Part shown: in pieces, positions 51,159 to 59,930 of the stretch | How the letters are laid out: the number at the start of each line of letters is the position of its first letter | How positions within the stretch are numbered: the first letter of the stretch is position 1 | Assembly (NCBI GenBank): GCA_963845485.1 | Contig: CAWJSI010000015.1 | Coordinates: forward strand, 62,001 to 126,000 | From: Bog-756 sp963845485 | Lineage (GTDB): Bacteria; Actinomycetota; Acidimicrobiia; Acidimicrobiales; RAAP-2 | Direction: 5' to 3' | DNA length: 64,000 nt | Notes under the pieces: generated by a model | Seen by the model: only the letters and a program-made list of their open reading frames with translations | Databases searched by the model: none | Told to the model about the DNA's origin: nothing | Position numbers and translations under genes: made by a program

Positions 51159-51232
51159 GGCCGGCCCCGGGGTCGGATCCCGGGAACCGACCCGGAAGCC
51201 TCGGCCCCCGCATCACCCGAAGGCACGGACGA

Positions 51233-52072
51233 CTACGAGAGCACATCCTTGCGGTGAAAGGCCACGAAGGCTGCCGCCAGCAGGAGTACCGCGTAGGCGC
51301 CCTGGACGATTGCCAGGTGGGGGAGGCCGCTCCAGTCGGTAGGTTGGAAGAAGATGCCGTTCCATACGTCGGTGCCTTTGTCGGTCAAGGGGAGCCAGGG
51401 TGTCAGGGCGTGCAGGCCGGGAATGTTGTCGAGGGCACGGGACACCAGCCCGAAGAGGACCCCGCCGGCAACGGCACTGAACGCCCGGTCGGTGAGGGTG
51501 GAGCAGAACAGGGCGAACGCGAAGGTGCTGAGCATGGTTCCCGACACCACGGCCACGGCCAGGCCCAGTCGGCCCAGGGCCGCTACCGGGGACAGGGTGG
51601 ACAGCCCCGAGGAGAAGGCGTTGCTGTGCTGCAGGTCCAAGACGGCAAGGGGGTGCCATCCGAACGAGATCAGACCAGAAAGCACACCGGCCACCACCAC
51701 GACTGCCACCGCGGCAACCGAGAACAGACCGGCCACGATCATCTTGGTGGTCAGTACCCGTTCCCGCGTGATGGGCCGGGCCAGAAGGTACCGGAGAGCG
51801 CCAGTCCCGGCGTCGTCGGCCACCGACTCCCCGGCGAAGACGGCCACGGCCAGCGGGATGAGGAAGAGCAGGAGGGCGTTGAGAGCGATGAGTCCCATGG
51901 AAAAGCCCGACGAGTTCGGGACGACCGAACCCCAGTTCCCGATCCGCTCGGGCGTTCCCGCACTGGTGAGCCCGATGATCAGCGTCACCACCACCGCCAC
52001 CAGGGCCAAGACGGCGAACACGATCCAGGCCCGTGGCCGGCGGATCTGCTTGATGAACTCGACGGTGATCAC
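51233..52072 (-). CDS. ABC transporter permease (ABC-2 type)
   Basis: A 279-residue inner-membrane protein with six hydrophobic segments. The family block 'FAGESVADDAGTGALRYLLA' then 'RPITRERVLTTKMIV' is shared with the next gene, as are 'SFGWHPL' and the ending RKDVLS. Together with that paralogue it should form the membrane channel for the adjacent ATPase. The start GTG at 52072 overlaps the stop of the upstream permease by four bases (GTGA), so I prefer it to the much longer open frame to 52642. It is the last gene of a four-gene operon starting at 54879. Confidence 0.88.
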   Translation of the reverse strand: MITVEFIKQIRRPRAWIVFAVLALVAVVVTLIIGLTSAGTPERIGNWGSVVPNSSGFSMGLIALNALLLFLIPLAVAVFAGESVADDAGTGALRYLLARPITRERVLTTKMIVAGLFSVAAVAVVVVAGVLSGLISFGWHPLAVLDLQHSNAFSSGLSTLSPVAALGRLGLAVAVVSGTMLSTFAFALFCSTLTDRAFSAVAGGVLFGLVSRALDNIPGLHALTPWLPLTDKGTDVWNGIFFQPTDWSGLPHLAIVQGAYAVLLLAAAFVAFHRKDVLS

Positions 52073-52911
52073 TCGAGGATGTCCTTGCGGGTGAACCACC
52101 ACTGGGCCAGACCCATGAAGACCACGAAGTACACCGCTTGGAGGATCAGGAAGTGGACGATCCCGTCGGTGACCACCGGTCGGACGAAGAGGTAGTTCCA
52201 CAGGTCGATGTCGTTGTTGGGCATGTACTTGTCCACCACGGCGACACCGGGGAGGTAGTCGGCGTTGAAGACCCTCGAGATGATGGTGAGGGCCACACCC
52301 CCGGCCACCGCCACCAACGGCCGACGGGTCGTGGTCGACAAGAAGAAGGCCACGGCGAAGATACTGGCCATTCCGGCGATGACATAGAGCGTGGACAGTC
52401 CCAGTTCCCCGAGAAGGGCGCTGGTGGCCAGCGTGGCGCTGACGGGATGCCCGGGGGTGGACGAGCTGCCGTCGACCACGTGCAACGGATGCCATCCGAA
52501 CGCCAGCGCCCCAGCCACGACGGCGACCAGGGTGAGAACGACCACCGAGGCCACCGACAGCACCGCAGCCACCATCGCCTTCGTCCACAACACCCGGGTG
52601 CGGGACACCGGTCGCGCCAGCACGTAGCGGAGGCTTCCCCATCCGGCCTCACCGGCCACGGCCTCGCCGGCGAACAGGGAGACGGCGAGGGGCAGGAAGA
52701 ACTTCATGGTGCTGGAGAGGGCGATGATGGGCACGCTCAGTCCTGACGTGCTTGGCACCAGCACCAAGGGGACGTCTCCCACGAACTCGACCTGGCCCGA
52801 TCCGGTGGCGGCCAAGGCCACGGTCAGTACCAGTGAGAATCCGGCGACAACGCCCAAGGTGGCCACCGTCCTGGTCCGCCGGAACTGCTTGGCCCATTCG
52901 ATGGCGATCAA
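52069..52911 (-). CDS. ABC transporter permease (ABC-2 type), paralogue of the next gene
   Basis: A 280-residue membrane protein with six hydrophobic segments. 'MIAIEWAKQFRRTRTVATLG' is a cytoplasmic start followed by the first helix. 'FAGEAVAGEAGWGSLRYVLA' then 'RPVSRTRVLWTKAMV' aligns with the paralogous permease downstream, and both have the same 'FGWHPL' loop and RKDIL/RKDVL ending. It starts five bases after the ATPase stop and overlaps the next permease by four bases, so translation is coupled throughout. The pair presumably arose by tandem duplication and now forms a heterodimer. Confidence 0.9.
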   Translation of the reverse strand: MIAIEWAKQFRRTRTVATLGVVAGFSLVLTVALAATGSGQVEFVGDVPLVLVPSTSGLSVPIIALSSTMKFFLPLAVSLFAGEAVAGEAGWGSLRYVLARPVSRTRVLWTKAMVAAVLSVASVVVLTLVAVVAGALAFGWHPLHVVDGSSSTPGHPVSATLATSALLGELGLSTLYVIAGMASIFAVAFFLSTTTRRPLVAVAGGVALTIISRVFNADYLPGVAVVDKYMPNNDIDLWNYLFVRPVVTDGIVHFLILQAVYFVVFMGLAQWWFTRKDILE

Positions 52912-52916
52912 GGTGA

Positions 52917-53921
52917 TCAGTCGGCCCCGGTGACCGGGCTGGCCGGGCCCTCCGTCCCGCCCTCGAACAGAGCCAGATACGAGTCCTCCAGGGTGGCTCC
53001 TCGCAAGCCGGCGACCGCGATCCCGGACCGGTCGAGCGCGTCGGCGAGGGCCATCGGTCGGAGGGAGTCGCCTTCGATGAGAACGGTTGCCGAGCCCGTC
53101 GGCTCGACCCGACCCACGTCGGCCCGGGCGGCGAGTAGCGCTACCGCCCCCTCGGTCTGATCGGCCCGGGCGAGCCTGAGCCGGATCTGCGGATGGCTGC
53201 CGATCAGGTCGGCCGTCGCCCCCGAAGCAATGAGGCGGCCCTGCCGGAGCACCGCCGCATGGGTGCAGAGCTCCTCGACCTCGGCCAGTTGATGGCTGGA
53301 CAAGACGATGGTGGTGCCTTCTTCGGCCCGTTTCACGATGGTGCTGTGCACCTCGCGCACCTGGGCCGGGTCCATACCGGTGGTGGGCTCATCCAGGATG
53401 AGGAGGTCGGGACGACCGAGGAGGGCCTGGGCCAGGGCCAGCCGGTAGCGCATGCCATGGGAGTAGCCCGACACCGGCCGGTCGGCGGCTTCGTCCAGCC
53501 CCGAGGCCTCGACGGCCTCGTCGAGATCGGGCATCCCGCCAGACCGGCGGAGCTGGCGGCAGGCGAGATCGAGGTTCCTGCGGCCTGACAGATGCGGGAC
53601 GAACCCCGGACCGTCCACGAGCGCACCCACCCGGCCGAGCACCGAGGCACCGGGGTGGATCAACTCCCCGAAGATGGTCGTGCTCCCTGACGTCGGTCGC
53701 ACCAGGCCAAGCAGGACCTTCATGGTGATGGTCTTGCCGGAGCCGTTCGGACCCAACAGACCCAGGACCTGGCCGGACTGCACGGTCAGCGTGACGTCAT
53801 CGACCGCCGTGACGCCATTGCGGAGCCGTTTGGTGAGGTGGTCGATGACGATGGCCGGGGGCGTGGAGTCTCGTCGCTCCGCTGACCCCGTTTCACCCGT
53901 GGGGACTGTTTCACGCTCCAT
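52917..53921 (-). CDS. ABC transporter ATP-binding protein
   Basis: A 334-residue ATPase. Walker A is GPNGSGKT (57-64), and Walker B and the D-loop are in 'LLILDEPTTGMDPAQ' (Asp177, Glu178). The signature is the degenerate SGYSHGMR (151-158) seen in the BcrA/DrrA/CcmA branch of exporters. The switch histidine is in 'IVLSSHQLAEVEEL'. The C-terminal 90 residues are the extra regulatory domain common in that branch. ATG at 53921 and GTG at 53933 are alternatives, and both overlap the end of the upstream exported-protein gene. It drives the two permeases encoded next. Confidence 0.94.
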   Translation of the reverse strand: MERETVPTGETGSAERRDSTPPAIVIDHLTKRLRNGVTAVDDVTLTVQSGQVLGLLGPNGSGKTITMKVLLGLVRPTSGSTTIFGELIHPGASVLGRVGALVDGPGFVPHLSGRRNLDLACRQLRRSGGMPDLDEAVEASGLDEAADRPVSGYSHGMRYRLALAQALLGRPDLLILDEPTTGMDPAQVREVHSTIVKRAEEGTTIVLSSHQLAEVEELCTHAAVLRQGRLIASGATADLIGSHPQIRLRLARADQTEGAVALLAARADVGRVEPTGSATVLIEGDSLRPMALADALDRSGIAVAGLRGATLEDSYLALFEGGTEGPASPVTGAD

Positions 53922-54879
53922 CGGAGTCACCACCGTTCAGGGCCTCCTGTTCGCCTCCGGGGATCATGGCGGCGATGTCGACCACCTTGGCCCGGGGTGG
54001 CTTGGATGCCACGACACTGGCACCGAACTGGTGGAGGGAAACGGTCACGGTGCCAATTCCCGCCCCCGGGGGCGTAACCCGGTCGCCTATCAGCCGACCC
54101 GAGGCGTCGACCCAGGCATCGATGTGGATGAAGACCGGAGCGGCGAAGGCGTTGCCACCCGATCCGGTGATCTCAGAGGTGATGGTCTGGGCGAAGACGG
54201 CGGAGGCCGGACCATTGGCATGAGCTAGTGCCTGGGTGAGGTTGACGGTGGCACGGTAGTGGGTGGCCCGTGCGCCATGGAAGGTGTCGGCACCCAGCCG
54301 CTTCGCCGCGCTCGTGCCCCAGTCCAGTTCGGATACGACCAGGGCTGGATTGACGTACTCGGTTTGGACAATGTAGGGCGGGAAGGCGACGTTGTACTTG
54401 GCAATGTCGGCGAAGTTGGCGAAGATCCAGGGCCGACCGGGCTTGAGTGGGTGGCTCGAGGGAGGTGGTTTGACAAAGACGGTCCCGGGCAGGAAGACCA
54501 TCTCCTCGTGGTCCGACGAGCCCCCGGGGAGTTCGAGGGTGACGAGGCCCGATGGTTGGGTGAAGTCAGCCGTGCCCTCAGCCCCTCGCGGCGTCGATGC
54601 CCCGACGGTCGGCGTGGGGTGGGTAAAGCTCATGGTGAATCCGGCCCGCAGTCCGAGTGTCTTGGCTGCGGCCGCCACCACCGCCTGACTTGGGGGCGGG
54701 CCCGCGGGAGTCGAGTCTAAAGGGGCCGATGTCGTGGTGGGCGCAGCGGAGGCCGTTCCCCAGGGTGCGGCCGCCAGGGTGAACACGGTCAGACAGCACA
54801 GCCCAAGTCCTTGAGCGAGCACCGTCCACCGCGGGTGCACCCACGGGCGACGACTCGACTCGACCTCGATCTTCGGCAT
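53911..54879 (-). CDS. exported LolA/LppX-like protein in an ABC exporter operon
   Basis: A 322-residue exported protein. A charged start is followed by hydrophobic 'AQGLGLCCLTVFTLAAAPWG' and a probable signal peptidase I site at TASAAP, so it is not obviously a lipoprotein. The mature part has the pattern of mycobacterial LppX/LprG and LolA-fold proteins: 'FTMSFTH', 'GTADFTQPSGLVTLELPG', 'EEMVFLPGTVFVKPP', 'GRPWIFANF', 'THYRATVNLTQAL' and 'HIDAWVDASGRLIGDRV'. Such proteins carry lipids outside the membrane. Its 3' end overlaps the ATPase start, so it is likely the extracytoplasmic partner of this exporter. Confidence 0.7.
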   Translation of the reverse strand: MPKIEVESSRRPWVHPRWTVLAQGLGLCCLTVFTLAAAPWGTASAAPTTTSAPLDSTPAGPPPSQAVVAAAAKTLGLRAGFTMSFTHPTPTVGASTPRGAEGTADFTQPSGLVTLELPGGSSDHEEMVFLPGTVFVKPPPSSHPLKPGRPWIFANFADIAKYNVAFPPYIVQTEYVNPALVVSELDWGTSAAKRLGADTFHGARATHYRATVNLTQALAHANGPASAVFAQTITSEITGSGGNAFAAPVFIHIDAWVDASGRLIGDRVTPPGAGIGTVTVSLHQFGASVVASKPPRAKVVDIAAMIPGGEQEALNGGDSDGA

Positions 54880-55004
54880 CAGGCACTCCCGTGCGGACGA
54901 TATCAGGCGCCCCCGGCGGCGACCGTCCTGTCCGAGGCGACCCGGTGATGGGTGCAGCTACGGCGTGAAGAGGGTCGGTGTCCGACCGTTGGAGCCGATG
55001 AACG

Positions 55005-56720
55005 TCAGTAGAGACCTACGACATCGCCGTTCTCGTCGAGGTCGATGTGCTCGGCGGCAGGATGTCGGCTCAAGCCGGGCATGGTGCGCATGTCCCCGCA
55101 GATGGCGTAGATGAAGCCCGCTCCCGCTGACGCCCGGACCTCGCGCACCGGCAGGCGCCAACCGGTAGGTGCTCCTTTGCGACTCGGGTCCGAGGAGATC
55201 GACAGGTGAGTCTTGGCGATACAGATCGGGAAGCCACCGAGGCCGTTGGCCTCGAATAGGTCGAGGCTCCGGTTGGCCCCGGGTAGGTAGTCGACCCCGT
55301 CGGCTCCGTAGACCTGGGTGGCGATGGTCTCGATCTTCTCCCGCAAGGGGGCCTCGGACGGGTAGAGGAACCGAAACTGGCTGGGTTCGTCTGCGGCGGC
55401 GATCACGGCTTCGGCCAGATCGGTCGCACCGGCGCCACCGTCGCGGAAATGGGTGCTCACGGCCCACCGGACGCCCATGGATTCGGCGATCTCACCGATG
55501 GCGGCGTACTCGGATTCGAAGTCCTCGGGGAAGGCGTTGATGGCCACCACCGGGGTCACCCCGTGGAGCAGGACGTTCTCGATCTGCTTGCGGAGGTTGG
55601 ATCCCCCGACCTGCACCTGATCGGGGTCCTCGGCGAGCAGTGCCTCGGGCAGGGGCCGTCCGGCCACGATCCTGTGAGCTCCTGAGTGGGCCTTGAGGGC
55701 CCGGACGGTGGTCACGATGACGGCGGCATCGGGGACGAGTCCCGATACACGGCATTTGATGTTGAAGAACCGCTCGGCGCCCATGTCGGCCCCGAACCCG
55801 GCCTCGGTGATGAGGTAGTCGCCGGTATGGATGCCGATCAGGTCGGCCAGGACGGACGAGTTCCCGTGGGCGATATTCCCGAACGGTCCGGCGTGGACGA
55901 GGACCGGTGTGTTCTCCAGCGTCTGGAGCAAGTTGGGCTGGAGTGCCTCTCGCATGATCACCGCCATGGCTCCAGCCGACCGGATCTGCTCCGCAGTCAC
56001 CGGAGAGCCGTCGGACGTGAATCCCACCACGATCTGGCCCAGCCGCCGCCGCATGTCCGCCAGCGAGGTCGACAGAGCCAAGATGGCCATGACCTCGCTG
56101 GCCGCAGTGATGTCGAAACCGGTCTGGCGGGGAACGCCGTCCTCTCGGGTGCCCAGGCCCGCCACGATGTTGCGGAGGGCCCGGTCGTTCACGTCCAGGG
56201 CTCGACGCCATGTGATGCTGGAGGGATCCAGGGCGAGTTCGTTCCCCTGGTAGAGGTGGTTGTCGACCATGGCGGCCAAGGTGTTGTGTGCGGCGGTGAC
56301 CGCATGCATGTCGCCGGTGAGGTGCAAGTTGAGGGCCTCGAACGGCGCGGCCTGGCTGTAGCCGCCACCGGCCGCCCCACCTTTGATCCCGAACGTCGGA
56401 CCCATGGAGGCCTGTCGGATGGCGGCCGTCGCCCGTCGACCCACGTGGTGCATGCCCTGGGCCAATCCGAGGGTGGTCGTCGTCTTGCCTTCGCCCAGGG
56501 GGGTCGGGGTGACCGCGGTCACCACGACGTAGCGGGCCTTCGGGCGATCGGCCAGGGCGTCGATGGTGTCCAGTTTGAGTTTGGCGACGAACTGGCCGTA
56601 GGGCTGGAGGAGATCCTCGGTGATGCCGATTTTCGCCGCAACGTCGGCAATCGGCACCAGGGTCGCCTTTCGAGCGATGTCGAGGGCGGTGAGTTGACTC
56701 CCGTTGGTCACGGTCGCCAT
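55005..56720 (-). CDS. fhs: formate-tetrahydrofolate ligase
   Basis: A 571-residue enzyme that joins formate to tetrahydrofolate at the cost of ATP, giving 10-formyl-THF for purine and one-carbon metabolism. The P-loop TPTPLGEGKTT is at 72-82. 'RQASMGPTFGIKGGAAGGGY' and 'LHLTGDMHAVTAAHNTLAAM' are family signatures, 'EAGFGADMGAERFFNIKCR' lies mid-protein, and 'HLSISSDPSRKGAPTGWRLP' lies near the end. Length is normal to slightly long (about 557 is usual). The ATG at 56720 was chosen because conserved sequence begins just after it. It is a stand-alone gene as far as can be seen. Confidence 0.97.
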   Translation of the reverse strand: MATVTNGSQLTALDIARKATLVPIADVAAKIGITEDLLQPYGQFVAKLKLDTIDALADRPKARYVVVTAVTPTPLGEGKTTTTLGLAQGMHHVGRRATAAIRQASMGPTFGIKGGAAGGGYSQAAPFEALNLHLTGDMHAVTAAHNTLAAMVDNHLYQGNELALDPSSITWRRALDVNDRALRNIVAGLGTREDGVPRQTGFDITAASEVMAILALSTSLADMRRRLGQIVVGFTSDGSPVTAEQIRSAGAMAVIMREALQPNLLQTLENTPVLVHAGPFGNIAHGNSSVLADLIGIHTGDYLITEAGFGADMGAERFFNIKCRVSGLVPDAAVIVTTVRALKAHSGAHRIVAGRPLPEALLAEDPDQVQVGGSNLRKQIENVLLHGVTPVVAINAFPEDFESEYAAIGEIAESMGVRWAVSTHFRDGGAGATDLAEAVIAAADEPSQFRFLYPSEAPLREKIETIATQVYGADGVDYLPGANRSLDLFEANGLGGFPICIAKTHLSISSDPSRKGAPTGWRLPVREVRASAGAGFIYAICGDMRTMPGLSRHPAAEHIDLDENGDVVGLY

Positions 56721-56855
56721 CGATTCCGACGTGTGGCTGGCATGCCGCCCCTCGCTATCGTCCCCCGGTTCGCACACCCGGCTCGAGCGAGCATCGTAGT
56801 GCCCGTCTCTCCGTCGCTCCCAGCCGAAGGGGCCCGGCCTACCTCCAGGGTGTCT

Positions 56856-57374
56856 TCAGGCCAGGATCCTGCCCCATCCGGGATCGGCCTGCGCCAGGAA
56901 CAGGGTCGTGAGGGTCATGCTGGCGTGCAGCCATTCACCGTCGACCCGGGCGTACTCGTCGTCCTCGTAGCCGCACATCCACCATGACGACCCGTCCCGA
57001 CGGGTGCACGGGGACAGGAGATCCCACCGACCCCGGGCATGGTCCCCTTCGACGGTGATGCGTGGCTTCATGAAGAGGTGGCGTGCAAACACGAGTGTCG
57101 GTTCGGCCAGGCGATCGGCGATGGCGATCCGCCCGGACTGCCGCCCGAGGCCGGGGCCGCCATCCCAGATTCCATCCACGGTGAAGAGCGCTGCGGCGGC
57201 TTCACAGATGGGTCGGAGCGCGGCCTTCTCGACGACGTGTCCAGCCGAGAACCGCTGATCGACAAGCTCCCCGTAGCGGGCTTTCAGCTCGTGGATCTGC
57301 AGGATTGATTCGGACGCATCGATCCGCCGGTGGAGTGCCTCCACCTCGTCCGCCAGCTCTTCGATGGTGCGCAT
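56856..57374 (-). CDS. SnoaL-like (NTF2-fold) protein
   Basis: A 172-residue protein with the pattern of SnoaL-like polyketide cyclase/nuclear-transport-factor-2-fold proteins. A helical start 'SILQIHELKARYGELVDQRF' leads into 'LFTVDGIWDGGPGLGRQSGR', and the beta-sheet part includes 'FMKPRITVEGDHARGRWDLL', 'WWMCGYEDDEYARVDGEWLH' and 'ASMTLTTLF'. Members range from cyclases and isomerases to dehydratases, so no reaction can be assigned. It lies 60 bp after the ATP-grasp gene on the same strand. Confidence 0.75.
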   Translation of the reverse strand: MRTIEELADEVEALHRRIDASESILQIHELKARYGELVDQRFSAGHVVEKAALRPICEAAAALFTVDGIWDGGPGLGRQSGRIAIADRLAEPTLVFARHLFMKPRITVEGDHARGRWDLLSPCTRRDGSSWWMCGYEDDEYARVDGEWLHASMTLTTLFLAQADPGWGRILA

Positions 57375-57434
57375 GTCCCCTCCCGGTCGAGCAGTCTCCG
57401 ACCCCGGCGAGGCTACCGGGATCGAAGCTGTCGT

Positions 57435-58739
57435 TCACGCTTGGCCGGCGACTCCACCGTCGGGACTCTCGTAGTCGTAGGTGATGGTGACGGTCTTGTC
57501 GATCTCGGAACGACGTTCCTCCACTTCGTCGTAGTCAGCGGCCGATCCGTAGGCGCTGAGCACGAGTTCGCCGAGGCCCAACCGCCAGTCGACGGGGTCT
57601 CCGGGAACCCTGCTGATGGCGATGTCCTCCACCCCGGGAATCTCCTTCAGATACTCGTGGCCCTCCATGGCCGCCACCCGGACGGCCGATACCGGTGGTG
57701 TGGCCAATCGACGAAACCCGATTCGTGGAAAGTGGAGGGGGAAGCTGACCGTGGGCGCTCGCCCGAGAGCCAACTCCATGGCCACTCGATACAGGTCGAT
57801 GTCGCCACCGGCGAGGGCCATCAGCTCGGGGACGGCTCCACCGACTCGCCCGTTCACCTCGATCACAACTGGGCCGTCAGGCGTGAACTTCACCTCCGTG
57901 TGCTGACAGCCACCGACGATACCGATCGCCTCGATCGCCGCCGCCGCGACTTCCTGGGCCGCGGCGGCATCCTTTGGTGCGAGGTCGCTCGGGAGTACGT
58001 ATCCGGTCTCGCGGAAGGGCTCGGCAAACGGGAATCGGCCGTTGACCGCGAGGTGATGGAGGGTGTGGTCCCACATGAAGGACTCAACGGACACCACATC
58101 GGCGAATCGGGATACCGGTCGGGTCGGGCCCTCGAGGTAGCTCTCGATGAGCCAGCCATCGCCCTCCTGTCCGATCCGGCCCGGTGCGGGTGGCGAGGTC
58201 GTGAGCTCGATCAACCGTTCCGATGTATGCACGCGATGCACGTTGCGGCTCCCGTCGCCGGAGCGTGGCTTGAGCACGGCAGGGAAGCGCACCGAGGCTG
58301 TCTGCTTCGTGGCTTCAGCCCTCGAGAGTCCGAAGGGGAGCTCGCAGAAGGCAGGGACGGGTACACCAGCGGCTGCCATGGCCCGACGCTGGTGCAGCTT
58401 GTCGGTGAGTCGGAGGGAGATCTCCGGTGAGTGAAACTCGAGGCCGAGTTCGGCAGCGATGGTTGACAGCGATCCGATGCTGCGGTCATTGAAGGGCACG
58501 ACGCCGGTAGGACCGAAATCCCGGAGCGCCTCGGCGGTCTCCTCGTCGGTGCGCCCGGCCAGATCCACTACCGGACCGACCCTCGAGAGGAGCCGGAAGG
58601 GGTTGGCCATCTCGGGATCGGACCGATCGATCATCCAGATGAGATCGCACAGACCGCGCGCGGCGTCACGCAAGGAGAAGACGGACGGCGTCGCGGCGTC
58701 GTACGAAATGACCAGCCGCTCGACGCGGTCGTAGGTCAC
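57435..58739 (-). CDS. ATP-grasp carboxylate-amine ligase-like protein
   Basis: A 434-residue ATP-grasp enzyme, a family that makes an acyl-phosphate and couples it to an amine or thiol. A pre-grasp domain is followed by 'LTDKLHQRRAMAAAGVPVPA' and 'VRFPAVLKPRSGDGSRNVHR' (ATP lysine). Then come 'GDGWLIESYLEGPTRPVSRF', 'CQHTEVKFTPDGPVVIEVNG' and 'RVGGAVPELMALAGG', the Mg2+-binding Glu/Asn block. It resembles biotin-carboxylase-like ligases of peptide or amino-acid conjugates; substrates are unknown. GTG at 58739 is preferred because the 31 residues encoded upstream (to 58832) are Arg-rich and unlike protein; ATG at 58826 cannot be excluded. Confidence 0.82.
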   Translation of the reverse strand: MTYDRVERLVISYDAATPSVFSLRDAARGLCDLIWMIDRSDPEMANPFRLLSRVGPVVDLAGRTDEETAEALRDFGPTGVVPFNDRSIGSLSTIAAELGLEFHSPEISLRLTDKLHQRRAMAAAGVPVPAFCELPFGLSRAEATKQTASVRFPAVLKPRSGDGSRNVHRVHTSERLIELTTSPPAPGRIGQEGDGWLIESYLEGPTRPVSRFADVVSVESFMWDHTLHHLAVNGRFPFAEPFRETGYVLPSDLAPKDAAAAQEVAAAAIEAIGIVGGCQHTEVKFTPDGPVVIEVNGRVGGAVPELMALAGGDIDLYRVAMELALGRAPTVSFPLHFPRIGFRRLATPPVSAVRVAAMEGHEYLKEIPGVEDIAISRVPGDPVDWRLGLGELVLSAYGSAADYDEVEERRSEIDKTVTITYDYESPDGGVAGQA

Positions 58740-58839
58740 GCGTTGGGACAGAAGTATCGGTCCATGGTGGCGGCGGGCGTCGCATGATCGGATCCCGCGT
58801 TCGCGCCAACGTCGGATGCGAGCCATGTCCAAGTATCAT

Positions 58840-59090
58840 CTGCTCGTCGCGACAAAGGCAACGCTACGCGTTGCGTTTCTATGACAAAGGGTTGCGCCAC
58901 CGCCCAATCGGCGGTTTTTCTCAGGGCAATCTCAGAATGACCAGTTAAGTTTCGACCGTTGGGCCTGTGGGGCGAGGAACCGCCGTCCAAGCTCTGCGGC
59001 CCAACCCTTTTTTTCTAGCCACGAGACCGATGCGCGCACTGCGTCGACTCCTGCAAGAACACTCCGTGAGTACTGCCGGCGACCAATTGG
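58840..59090. other. AT-richer gap with three inverted repeats, two followed by T runs
   Basis: No open frame is convincing. GCAACGC-TAC-GCGTTGC forms a perfect 7-bp palindrome at 58858-58874. ACCGCC/GGCGGT with a 5-nt loop lies at 58899-58915, leading into TTTTT (58915-58919). GTTGGGCC (58958-58965) pairs with GGCCCAAC (58998-59005) and is followed by TTTTTTT at 59008-59014. Read on the plus strand, the last two look like intrinsic terminators. Read on the minus strand, the whole gap could be the leader of the ATP-grasp gene. The composition is clearly less GC-rich than the rest of the window. Confidence 0.45.
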
Positions 59091-59720
59091 TCAGATACTG
59101 CTGAGCCCCTCGGACGAAGGTCCCATACGAGTGGGGCTCGGCCGCACCACCCGAGAATCGTCGGCTTCACTGTCTCTCGCCATGAGCTCGATGAGGTCAT
59201 GGCGAGCCCGTGCCACTCTCGAGGCCACGGTGCCGGGGGCGCAGTTGCACACGGTAGCGGTCTCTTCGTAGCTCAAGCCGTAGAGCTGAGTAAGGGTGAA
59301 GGCCGCCCGGCGATCCGGATCCAGGCGACGAAGGAGATCGTCCACCACAATCTGGTCGGCCAGATCGTCGCGGGTCGGATGGAGGGGAAGGGCCAGGTCC
59401 CCCCTCGGCTCGGCGTGGTCACGATGACGTACCCGGCTGCGCAACTCCGAAGCGCACACGTGGTAGGCGATGGAGAAGAGCCAGGTCTTGGCCGAGGATT
59501 CACCCCGGAAGCGGCCGATGCTCTTGGCCATCCGCAGGAAGGTCTCTTGAACCAGATCATCGGCACTCTGTCCGTCGACCAGAGTGGAGCAGAGGCGCCG
59601 GGTGGGTCCGTAGGCCAGGTCGACCAGGTTCTCGAGGTCATGACGGTTCCCGTTGCGTGCACTGAGAGCCAGCTCCGTCCACCGTTCCATGGTCGGACCA
59701 TATCGACGGAAGTGGCCCAT
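59091..59720 (-). CDS. ECF-type RNA polymerase sigma factor
   Basis: A 209-residue sigma-70 family factor with only regions 2 and 4. Region 2 includes 'SADDLVQETFLRMAKSIGRF' and 'ESSAKTWLFSIAYHVCASEL', and region 4 includes 'LDPDRRAAFTLTQLYGLSYE' and 'ETATVCNCAPGTVASRVARA'. ATG at 59720 or at 59690 may be the start; the frame open to 60161 runs antisense through the anti-sigma gene. The neighbouring divergent gene encodes a zinc anti-sigma factor, its presumed partner. A perfect palindrome ATTTCGAAAT lies at 59751-59760, about 30 bp before the start. The stimulus is unknown. Confidence 0.93.
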   Translation of the reverse strand: MGHFRRYGPTMERWTELALSARNGNRHDLENLVDLAYGPTRRLCSTLVDGQSADDLVQETFLRMAKSIGRFRGESSAKTWLFSIAYHVCASELRSRVRHRDHAEPRGDLALPLHPTRDDLADQIVVDDLLRRLDPDRRAAFTLTQLYGLSYEETATVCNCAPGTVASRVARARHDLIELMARDSEADDSRVVRPSPTRMGPSSEGLSSI

Positions 59721-59930
59721 ATGCACGTGCTTTCGCGGAGAGTGACGCCTATTTCGAAATATTGTTACGGAGGGTGGTGACAACTCTCGCCACGAAGCGT
59801 GGCCGCCGGTGGTCACGAGGGGAGGCGTCGTGGCGGTGTAGAGCCCGACAACTCGAACGAGGCGCGCCAAATCGCGGCACAATTGACGCCGATGGGGAAG
59901 AAACCGGGGCCTGGAGTCGACTACACATCC

